The position numbers and the translations under genes are program-made. This document shows positions 35,401 to 41,700 of a stretch of DNA of 64,000 nt, one piece after another. The notes beneath the pieces are model-generated. The model worked only from the letters and a program-made list of their open reading frames with translations. It was not told where the DNA came from and ran no database searches. This stretch comes from Rhodospirillum sp047263945 (GTDB lineage: Bacteria > Pseudomonadota > Alphaproteobacteria > Rhodospirillales > Rhodospirillaceae), in contig NZ_JBLAVB010000006.1 of NCBI RefSeq assembly GCF_047263945.1, forward strand, positions 62,001-126,000. Reading direction: 5' to 3'. The first letter of the stretch is position 1, and the number at the start of each line of letters is the position of its first letter.

Positions 35401-37149
35401 CCGCTGACCGCCGATGGCGCGCGCTGCGTGCTGGCCTTCGCCGGCGGGGGCTTCGCGACGCTCGGCCCTGACCGTTACCAGGTCGACCCGACCCAGCCGG
35501 AGGACTTCGCGCGCCTGCTGCGCGACAGTCTGGCCCCCGGCGAGCGCTTCGCGGGCGTGGTCCATCTGTGGAGCCTCGACGAGACCACGCCCGACGCGAA
35601 CGGCGGCCGCAGCCACGCCTGTGCCGGCGCCCTGCATCTGGTTCAGGCACTGGACAAGGCGGACGCGCTCGAAGCCGCCCGGCTCTGGCTGGTCACGCGT
35701 GGCGCACGGGTCCTGCCCGGCGACGCGGAACCGCCGCGCGTCGAACAGGCACCGCTGTGGGGCCTCGGGCTGACGCTGGCGCTGGAATATCCGCAGACCC
35801 ACGCCGCTTGTGTCGATCTCGACCCGGCGAGTCCCGCGCCCGACACCGACCTGCTCGCCACGCTACGCACCCCCGACGACGAGGGCGAGGTGGCCTGGCG
35901 CCGCGGCGAACGGCTGGTCGCTCGTCTGGTCGAGCACAAGACGCCCTTGGCCGACCAGCCGGTCGCAATCCGCGCCGATGGCGGTTATCTGATCACCGGT
36001 GGCCTCGGCGCACTCGGCCTGCTCACCGCCGAATGGCTGGTTGAGCAAGGGGCGCGGCACCTCACGCTGGTCGGCCGTCGGCCTCCGACACCGGAAGCGC
36101 TGGAGGTCATCGCCCGCATGGAGCAGGCGGGGGCCACCGTCCGCACGGATCAGGCCGACGTCGCCGACGGCGAGGCCATGGCAGCGCTGATCGCCAACTT
36201 CGGGGATAGCGCGCCCGCGCTGCGCGGCGTCTTCCACGCGGCGGGTGGCATCGCCGACGGCATGATGATCGACCAGCCGTGGGAGCGCTTTGCCGACATC
36301 CTGCCTGCGAAGACCGCAGGGGCGTGGCATCTGCACCGACTGACCCGCGACCTGGATCTCGACGTCTTTGCACTGTTCTCCTCGGCCGCGTCACTGTTAG
36401 GCAACCCGGGGCAGGCCAACTACGCTGCCGCGAACGCCTTCCTCGACACGCTGGCCCATCACCGCAAGGCGCTGGGGCTACCGGCAACCGCCATCAACTG
36501 GGGGCCGTGGGATCGGGTCGGCATCGCCGATCCCGCAATCCGCGAGCGGCTGGCCCGCCAAGGCTTCGCGGCGATCCGGCCGGACGACGGGCTCGACCTG
36601 CTCGGCCGACTTCTGGCGGACGAGGCCGCCCAGATCAGCGTGCTCGACGCCGATTGGCGGGTTTATCTCGGCCAGCTCGCCAAACCGGCGAGCCTGTTCC
36701 GGGAGCTTCGCGAGGCGGCGAAGATGGCGGAGACGCCATCGCAGACCGACGGTGGGCCGCTGGCCCGGCTTGGCGACGCGGCGCAGGAGGAGCGCCTAAC
36801 GATCCTCGACGCGCTGGTGCGCGACACACTGCGCCAGGTGCTGGGCGTGACCGATGCCACCCTCGACCCCCACCGGCCGCTGACCGAGCAGGGGCTGGAC
36901 TCCCTGATGGCGGTGCAGGTCCGCAACGCCATCGCCGGTTCGCTGGCCCTCTCGCTGCCGGTCAGTCTGGTTTTCAACCACCCGACCGTGGCCGACATCG
37001 TCAGCTTCCTCGACGCAACGCTGGCCGAACACGCCACCGAAGCGACAAGCCGCGGAGCGAAACCTCACTCCTATAGCGATCAAATTCGCGAAGACGCTCT
37101 TGATTTGCTAGCTGACATCGACGGATTGCTTTATGAAGGTGCATCGTAA
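26440..37149 (+). CDS. Hybrid PKS: AL - KR(inactive) - PRMT-like MT - carrier - KS - AT - DH - KR - ACP
   Basis: A 3,569-residue starter and first extender protein. Approximate order: N-terminal ligase-like stub (1-110); acyl-ligase AL (181-727; SSGSTGAPKA, FGMAEMGSG, KTAIGKIQ); ketoreductase remnant (747-1217) with NNGLEGLG in place of the nucleotide motif and no catalytic Tyr; a methyltransferase (1252-1584) with VVDVGTGKEAI and the PRMT-type double-Glu loop SEIVGPIGGCEG; carrier (Ser1670, GGHSLLL); KS (1747-2184, Cys1929 in QTACSTG, VEAHGTGT, KTNIGH); AT (Ser2377, HAFH, malonyl type); DH (His2681, Asp2855); KR (GGLGALG, Tyr3328); ACP (Ser3488); C-terminal docking tail. ATG 26440 is chosen among clustered TTG/GTG/ATG codons; none has a strong ribosome site. 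It should activate a carboxylic acid, possibly methylate it, and add one malonyl unit reduced to the alkene. Confidence 0.92.
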   Translation: MTMRIQDDDLQQCADMLLVGGGVKECVILDRKNPAGQSDRIAYVVVDAPLDFDRLRPRLTERVGGRVAAFVPLLHIPLTADGQPDRAALERLPVWSDDAIPEWERAMAARPGIDRVAGLTGPREESRRHIPVDRLLRDLLPPATAARQTESTAASADAEETLPTAAPSLSEGGPLPQVADAPRTLPELLSRAPQDAQIIQVEADGSQRIGSYGALAVAAQRVLGGLRGLGLGPGDRVILQLDRNEDILEAFWGCVLGGIRPVIVSVPMAYDVESRPLDHLIHIWGLLDHPLMLASPARADAITRSSALVGARTAVIDDLRGGAPDDALYAATPDEIAFYTLSSGSTGAPKAVMLTHANVLARAQGVNLLCEHASDDVILNWLPFDHVGSISDWHIRCVALGCTLVYAPKEYVLGRPLNWMELIHRHRVTHSWAPNFAYSLVSGALKTDRPGDWDLSCVKGLLTAGEMITRAATREFLAGLAPFGLRPSVVRTAFGMAEMGSGVTYHRPADGRSLTFRHIDRTSLGGALRPADPDDDTAISFASLGPVIPGMAVRIVDDEQRLVPLGTVGHVQFRGAAVSRGYHGNTEANAVFREDGWFETGDGGFLQDGELFLTGRVGTGIIVNGANFYNSEIEGTVEQVNGVTASFSAACSVRAPGDDQPRLAVFFHTPLTTDALLRPLLRAIQTRLTKQLGIRADYLIPVEREDIPKTAIGKIQHKRLTARFDAGDFQESLDRADALAGNERTLPDRFLEEHWHRKALVHSARRPDGACLVALDDAGIGRRAVAALTASGLSCVTVASGEGLVQTGPTEWVLNPDRPEEFAELLERLERAGTRLDCALHIMACDIAADDLAHGARAARGLLVLAQALATQNSDTPARLLTLSCSAAAVLPGEAGKAAGSALAGVVEAVARTLPGLEVRHLDLPTTPDDADLAAVAQELLTPSADTHVALRDDARWVAGLRRVDLIARGAEEGWRNPLHRHGVYLLNNGLEGLGPVLAEHLLSHHHARVLILGHAPLAEGRAGDERAAAFRRLKAMDGACAYLAATPDDDSIINAALAEWGGALDGVIHLSAAPSSAKDSHSTLATAFEADMVGALALARLARSHDSAAFTLFSTADDLCGENPAAAALAAFHAALVARLEAEGVPIHGARIQDLADADPRRGLNALLIGLRLGRGRLLIGLEESDTRIRARRTDGPLEPTSRTAFYTASRLITPEEAGLPSPVDAYGTPTPCDFIQLREPETAALEQIELWPSVAEYYVYDDLIYYALANDHLRNEKYVAALERTVKGKIVVDVGTGKEAILSRLALQAGARKVYAIEKGDEAYELAVAHIESLGLSDRITVFHGLAGEVELPELADVCVSEIVGPIGGCEGAAVIINDAHRLLKPGGIMIPSRSVTKIAVATLPDEILRNPGFHRVPASYTEKIFAQIGRPFDLRVCIKKFPQDHLLSSADVYEDLDFSRPTQLEDRHDIALTVETAGRFDGFLVWLTLHTIEGEVIDILENEHSWLPVYLPVFEPGIEVTPGDRVEATVTRRICGNGLNPDFTVEGRLIRASGEAVAVHHTSFHYEAPFRAHPFYERLFAEDAFGRLPSCRPGTPLHYLREMPLTITGAIDREKLATVLSEQERGAAAGAVPASEMELRIAEVWTDLLGVTEVGLDDSFFELGGHSLLLVQAHHRLAELFGPRLALVDLFNFPTIRALVAALADDSPKANPSQRGSDRAKARGRALGGRTGDGPEAEGKGGRDIAVIGMACRFPGADDPDAFWRNLANGTESITFFSEEEVLASGIDPSVVRRPGYVKASPVLSDIKGFDAEFFGYGAQDATLMDPQQRLLLECGWEAMENAGYDPISYPGEIGVYAGGSINTYLLNNVMPNRGSLDLIDDLDVMTADSMGGFQLMVANDKDYLNTRLSYKLNLRGPSVNVQTACSTGLVVIHMACQSLLNGEADMFLAAGSAVQVPDCAGHLYQDGMIVSPDGHCRAFDAKAKGTIFGSGVGVVLLKRLDDAIRDGDHIHAVIKGSSVNNDGGVKVGFMAPSGEGEASAVAEALAMADVSAETIGFVEAHGTGTEMGDPIEVNALTQAFRLSTEATGFCAIGSVKTNIGHMQIASGMGGFIKTVLALGNKAIPASLHYETPNPAIDFPSSPFYVPTRLTPWPAPDGAPRRAGVNSLGIGGTNAHVILEEAPAVAPVVAEFERPRHILTLSARNETALAQLVGRYAAYLRDHPDAPAADVCFTANTGRKAFDHRLGVTGATAEELATALESALTGTDSARGQSTAVGNERVAFLFTGQGAQYAGMGRELYETQPVFRETLDRCADILAPLLDRPLTDMLYADDPDVDLDDTLYTQPALFAVDYALAQTWMSWGVVPDAVMGHSLGEYVAACVAGVFSLEEALALVVTRARLMRELPGDGEMLAVFADRTDVEPLLAAHVGRIDVAAENGPAHTVLSGTKEAIAAVRAALEGQGSACRTLRTSHAFHSPLMEPMLDAFAQAAGRVNFGAPVIPLISNVTGAFATDEVTKVDYWCRHIRQPVLFQTGIESLAASGVTTFLEVGPKATLLGLAAACLDSDMVRLLPSITENRPDWEPLLDSLAQLAVRGSVDWAGFDAGYPRRRLPLPTYPFQRQRYWLDRPVGDAKPKRRSAGTGAAPLLGRRVRVPTLGATVYETCFGASEPPLLGDHRVFGEVVVSGACHLSMMLAAVAKMRKGVVSTVHDVSFLQPLVIPGERETTVQVVLTPQGERTALRVVSFVSSPEADDDADPVATTHVEATAVTDAPPAAPTDGQSRSAVWDRCGQEIAAEDFYQAQADRDIGLGPSYRWIRALRLGDAEAVCTLAMPRSLGGVAARPLHPGLLDAAFGLLLAAAPLEAGDTWLPFAIEAVRVHADPNPDGAWAHLTLRETGSADRVAADVRLYDRDDRPVLEFIGFEGRRARGEDIRRLGATTPRNRLYAKDWRTLAPAVAPVEEEPVGRWLLLADANGVAEGLVKPLTADGARCVLAFAGGGFATLGPDRYQVDPTQPEDFARLLRDSLAPGERFAGVVHLWSLDETTPDANGGRSHACAGALHLVQALDKADALEAARLWLVTRGARVLPGDAEPPRVEQAPLWGLGLTLALEYPQTHAACVDLDPASPAPDTDLLATLRTPDDEGEVAWRRGERLVARLVEHKTPLADQPVAIRADGGYLITGGLGALGLLTAEWLVEQGARHLTLVGRRPPTPEALEVIARMEQAGATVRTDQADVADGEAMAALIANFGDSAPALRGVFHAAGGIADGMMIDQPWERFADILPAKTAGAWHLHRLTRDLDLDVFALFSSAASLLGNPGQANYAAANAFLDTLAHHRKALGLPATAINWGPWDRVGIADPAIRERLARQGFAAIRPDDGLDLLGRLLADEAAQISVLDADWRVYLGQLAKPASLFRELREAAKMAETPSQTDGGPLARLGDAAQEERLTILDALVRDTLRQVLGVTDATLDPHRPLTEQGLDSLMAVQVRNAIAGSLALSLPVSLVFNHPTVADIVSFLDATLAEHATEATSRGAKPHSYSDQIREDALDLLADIDGLLYEGAS

Positions 37150-37187
37150 ATGGCATTGCTCAATTCTGATCGTATGAAGGTGTGTCC

Positions 37188-37970
37188 GTGACGTTCCAGC
37201 AAAGCACCCTCGCCCGCGAAACGAGCAGCCAGCCGGTTCAATTCAACCGTTGGATAACCTGCCCGTCACCCAATCCAGCGGCCCCGCTGCGGCTGTTCTG
37301 CCTGCCCTTCGCCGGCGGCGGCGCATCGGTCTTTCGCGGCTGGGGACAGAGCCTGTCGTCGGTGGAGCTGTGTCCGATTCAGCTACCCGGCCGGGAAAAC
37401 CGGTTGAGCGAACCGTCCTTCACCACGATGGGCGACCTTGTGGAGCGGCTGGCCGAGGAAATCATGCCCTTTACCGACAAGCCCTTCGCGCTGTTCGGCC
37501 ACAGCATGGGGGCGTTGGTCTCCTTCGAGTTGACCCGCGCGCTGCGGCGACGCAGCGCGCCGTTGCCGACGATGCTGTTCCTGTCGGCCATGCGTGCCGC
37601 CCATCTGCCGCTGCACCGCGAGCCGCTGCACGGGCTGGACGACGCGGCGTTCCTGGCGGCGGTCAAGCGGTTCGGCGGCACGCCCAGCGACGTGTTCCAG
37701 CATCCTGAGCTCATCGAGCTGATCCTGCCGACGCTGCGCGCCGACCTGAGGCTATGCGACGGCTACCGGTTCGAGCCGGACGCGCCGCTCGACTGCCCCT
37801 TCATCCTCTACGCTGGCCGCCAGGACGGCGAGGCGACGCCGACCGATGTCGAGCCCTGGAGACAACACACGACCCGCGGCGCCCGCCTGCGCATCTTTCC
37901 GGGCGACCATTTCTTTCTGCGCTCCGACCGCGACCTGCTGATGCGGGCGATGGCGAGCGCCTTGGCATAG
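37188..37970 (+). CDS. Type II (editing) thioesterase
   Basis: About 260 residues of the alpha/beta-hydrolase thioesterase group found beside PKS and NRPS genes. The family start LFCLPFAGGGASVFRGWGQS is present, the nucleophile is Ser in FGHSMGALVSFEL (about residue 106), and the C-terminal His is in FPGDHFFL. PIQLPGRENRL is also diagnostic. GTG 37188 has AAGG eight bases upstream; GTG 37182 is the alternative. Role: release of wrongly loaded or stalled groups from carrier domains, not final product release. It follows the first PKS gene by 38 bp. A 47-bp inverted repeat overlaps its TAG stop. Confidence 0.92.
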   Translation: MTFQQSTLARETSSQPVQFNRWITCPSPNPAAPLRLFCLPFAGGGASVFRGWGQSLSSVELCPIQLPGRENRLSEPSFTTMGDLVERLAEEIMPFTDKPFALFGHSMGALVSFELTRALRRRSAPLPTMLFLSAMRAAHLPLHREPLHGLDDAAFLAAVKRFGGTPSDVFQHPELIELILPTLRADLRLCDGYRFEPDAPLDCPFILYAGRQDGEATPTDVEPWRQHTTRGARLRIFPGDHFFLRSDRDLLMRAMASALA

Positions 37971-38015
37971 AGTGCAATGGGATCAGCTTGGAACAAGCTG
38001 GCCCCATTTCACTCT
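37969..38015. repeat. 47-bp inverted repeat (family 3, copy 2) overlapping the thioesterase stop
   Basis: AGAGTG...CACTCT ends with an inner stem CAGCTTG/CAAGCTG, the same length and layout as 22686-22732. The first two bases belong to the TAG stop codon. It may trim or end part of the transcript before the MbtH gene. Confidence 0.65.
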
Positions 38016-38101
38016 CGTTATATAGAGTTTAGAGTGGCTTCGAGACCATGTTTAGCGCGGTGCCGAAACCGCCAAAAAATTATTGAACGGGGGAGCAAGC
38101 G

Positions 38102-38683
38102 ATGCCGAAGGACGAACTGGAAGGCACGACGCGCTACATCGTGGTGATCAACCACGAGGAGCAATATTCAATCTGGCCGGAAGGGCGCGAGCTGCCGCTC
38201 GGCTGGTCGGCTGAGGGCAAGAGCGGCAGCCGCGCCGCATGCCTGGAGCACATCAACGCGGTGTGGACCGACATGCGGCCGCTTAGCCTGCGTCGCCAGA
38301 TGGAAGCGCTGGCCGACGCCCCGCCGACCGAAGCGCCGCCCCCCTCCGATGACGGAGAGGAGGACGGCCTCGTCCACCGCCTCGCGGAGGGCAGCCACCC
38401 CGTCGAGATCGCGCTTCGGCTGGAGAAGACCGCCGCCGCGCTGCGCGAGGCGGTCGAGCGCGGCTATGTTTATGTCCGCTTCCCCGAGACCCGTGGCGGC
38501 ACCGAACTGGGTATACGGCTCGACCACGCGGCCTGCGACCTGAGCGGAGCCGACTTCGCCACCGGCACGGGCCGCGCGAAGCTTGTCGGCGGGCTGACGC
38601 TGGACTTCACCCCCGTGCGCTGCGTCGCGGAAGTCGATCTGGCGACATTGGGCGGCAGCGGACGCCTTGAGATCGTCACTTGA
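38102..38683 (+). CDS. MbtH-like protein with an extra C-terminal domain
   Basis: A 193-residue protein. Residues about 10-66 are a full MbtH domain (NHEEQYSIWPEGRELPLGW, then CLEHINAVWTDMRPLSLR), the small partner that many NRPS adenylation domains need for folding and activity. After an acidic Pro-rich linker (about 70-90) there is a second domain of about 100 residues (VHRLAEGSHPVEIALRLEK ... CVAEVDLATLGG) that I do not recognise. Normal MbtH proteins end at about 70 residues. The ATG has GGGGGAG seven bases upstream. It lies between the first two PKS genes and most likely serves the A domain at 56.8-58.3 kb and others to the right. Confidence 0.88.
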   Translation: MPKDELEGTTRYIVVINHEEQYSIWPEGRELPLGWSAEGKSGSRAACLEHINAVWTDMRPLSLRRQMEALADAPPTEAPPPSDDGEEDGLVHRLAEGSHPVEIALRLEKTAAALREAVERGYVYVRFPETRGGTELGIRLDHAACDLSGADFATGTGRAKLVGGLTLDFTPVRCVAEVDLATLGGSGRLEIVT

Positions 38684-38724
38684 AATCTTGCGGGGCTGAC
38701 GACGGACCGCGGAGGAAAGACGGC

Positions 38725-41700
38725 ATGACGCCTTCCCCCCAACTCAACCGCGACGAGGCCTTCCGGCAAGCGCTGTTGAAGGCGCAGGCGACGATCCGTC
38801 AGCTGATGGACGAAAACGCCGCCCTGCGCAAAAAGGACGGCGTGGCCGTCATCGGCATGGGATGCCGCTTCCCCGGCGGCGGCAACGACCCCGACCGCTT
38901 TTGGCACCACCTGCGCGATGGTGTCGACGCAGTGGCGGAAGTGCCGGCCGACCGCTGGCCCGCCGACCACCACCGCGCGGCCGACCCGGACGCGCCGGGC
39001 AAGATGTACACGGCGCGCGGCGGCTTCCTCGACCTGCCGATCGCCGACTTCGACGCCGCCTTTTTCGGCATCACCCCGCGCGAGGCGCGCGCGCTCGACC
39101 CCCAGCACCGGCTGGTCCTGGAGGTCGGTTGGGAAGCGCTGGAGGACGCCTGCCTCGACCCGGCGGCGCTGAAGCACAGCCGCACCGGCGTCTTCGTCGG
39201 CATCTCCAGCGACGATTATGCGCAGGCACATCGCCATTCCGGGCGGCCGGAGCTGATCGACGCCTATTCAATGACCGGCAGCACCTTCAGTACGGCGGTG
39301 GGTCGGCTCTCATACCTGCTAGGGCTGCATGGGCCGGCGCTGGCGGTGGACACCGCCTGTTCCTCCTCCCTGGTGGCGCTGCATCTGGCCTGCCGCAGCC
39401 TGCGGTCGGGGGAGACCGATCTGGCGCTGGTCGGCGGGGTGAACCTGATCCTATCGCCGGAATCGCACATCTGCTTCTCCAAGCTGCGCGCGATCTCGCC
39501 GACCGGACGCTGTCGGACCTTCGACGCGGAGGCCGACGGCTATGTGCGCGGCGAGGGCTGCGGCTTCATCGTGCTGAAGCGGACGGATGAGGCAGTGCGC
39601 GACGGCAACCGCGTCCTGCTATCGGTCAAGGGCACCGCGGTTAACCAGGACGGCCGCACCAATGGCTTGGCCGCCCCCAACGGCACGGCGCAACAGGCGG
39701 TGGTGCGCGAGGCGCTGCGCGACGCCGACCTCGGACCCGACGACATCGACTATGTCGAGGCGCATGGCACCGGCACCCTGCTCGGCGACCCCATCGAGGT
39801 GGAGGCGCTGGGCGCCGTGTTCGGGTCCAAGCGCCAGACGCCGCTGCACATCGGCTCGGTCAAGACCAACATCGGCCATCTGGAGGCCGCCGCCGGCATG
39901 GCCGGGTTGATCAAGCTGATCCTGGCTCTGCGCCACGAGACTTTGCCGGCCTCGCTGCATTTCCGCACCCCAAACCCGCACATCGCGTGGGGCAGCACGG
40001 CGTTGCGCGTCGTCGCGGAGCCGACCGAGTGGCGGCGGTCGCAGCGGCCGCGCGTTGCGGGGTTGAGTTCCTTCGGCTTCAGCGGCACCAACGCCCACAT
40101 CGTGGTCGAGGAACCGCCGCTTGAGCCGACGCGCTCCGCCGAAGCCCCCAAGGCGGCGTCACATCTGCTCTGCCTGTCTGCGCACGAGCCGACGGCGTTG
40201 CGCGCACTGGCCGGGCGCTATCGGGCGCTCCTGGCCGAGAGAGCTCCCGATGCCGTGGAACTGGGCGACCTTTGCCACACGGCGGCGGCCGGGCGCGGCC
40301 ACCGGGCGTACCGTCTGGCGGTCGAGGGCGCCGATGCGGCGGCGCTCGACGTCGGCCTCAGCGCCTTTCTGGACGACCGCGCGAACCCGGCGGCGGTCTC
40401 CGGCGACAGCGAAAAGGGCGTTGGACCGGGCATCGCCTTCCTGTTCACCGGCCAGGGCTCCCAATATGTCGGCATGGGCCAGGGCCTCTATCAAAGCGAG
40501 CCGGTGTTCCGCGACGCGGTGGACCGCTGCGACGCCATTCTGAAGCCCCGCCTGGGTTTTTCCATCGCCGAGCGGATGTTCGCGGGTGAGGCGGAGGCAC
40601 TGACCGCCACGGTGCTGGCCCAACCAGCGCTGTTCGTCCTGGAATACGCGCTGGCCCAGCTGTGGGCCGCCTGGGGCATCCGCCCGCAATTCCTGATCGG
40701 CCATAGCGTCGGCGAATATGCGGCGGCCTGCCTCGCCGGAGTGTTCAGCCTGGAGGACGGGCTCGCCCTGATCGCCGAGCGCGGGCGGCTGATGCAGGCC
40801 CTACCCGTCGGCGGCGCCATGGCGGCCGTGATGGCGCCGCCGGATCGGGTGACCGACGCGCTGCCCCCCTTCGCCGGTCGACTGGACGTCGCGGCCTTCA
40901 ATGGGCCGGAGCATGTGGTGGTGTCGGGCGACGTCGACGCGCTGACCGCGCTGACCGCGACCCTGGAGGCCGACGGCCTCCGCGTGGCCCAGCTGGCCGT
41001 ATCCCATGCCTTCCACTCCCACCGCATGGACCCGATGCTGGCGGCGTTCGAGGCCGCCGTGCGCCGCGTCACCCTGTCTCCGCCCCGCATTCCGCTGCTC
41101 TCGAACCTGAGCGGCGCGGTGATCGGCGACGAGATCGCCACGCCGGACTATTGGGTGGAGCATGTTCGCCGCCCGGTCGCCTTCGCCGCAGGCATGGAGG
41201 CGCTGGAGCGCACCGGGGTGCGGACCTTCCTGGAGTTGGGACCGCAGGCGACCCTGCTGGCGCTCGGGCGCGGCTGTCTCGCTGAAGGTGGCGAACGGGC
41301 GTGGCTGCCCAGCCTGAAGCGCAACGCGCCGGACGGCCAAGTCATTCGGCGGGCGTTGGGCGCGCTCTACGTCCAGGGCGCGCCAGTCGATTGGGCCGCA
41401 GTTCACACCGGGCGCGGCGAGCGCTGGACCTCCGCCCCGACCACCCCGTTCCAGCGCGTCCGTCACTGGGTGGACAACCCACGTCTGGGCGGCAAAGCGG
41501 CACCGGCACCAGTGCCGTCCCTGGCGCCGCTGCTCGACCGCATGGTCCGTTCGCCGCTGATGGACACGATCCTGTTCGAGACGCGCTTCGGTGTCGCGGA
41601 GATCCCGCTGTTGGCCGAACATCGGGTGTTCGACGCGGTGGTGGTCTCTGGCGCCAGCCTGATCGCAATGATCCTGGGCGCAGCCGAGCGGGCCTTCGGC

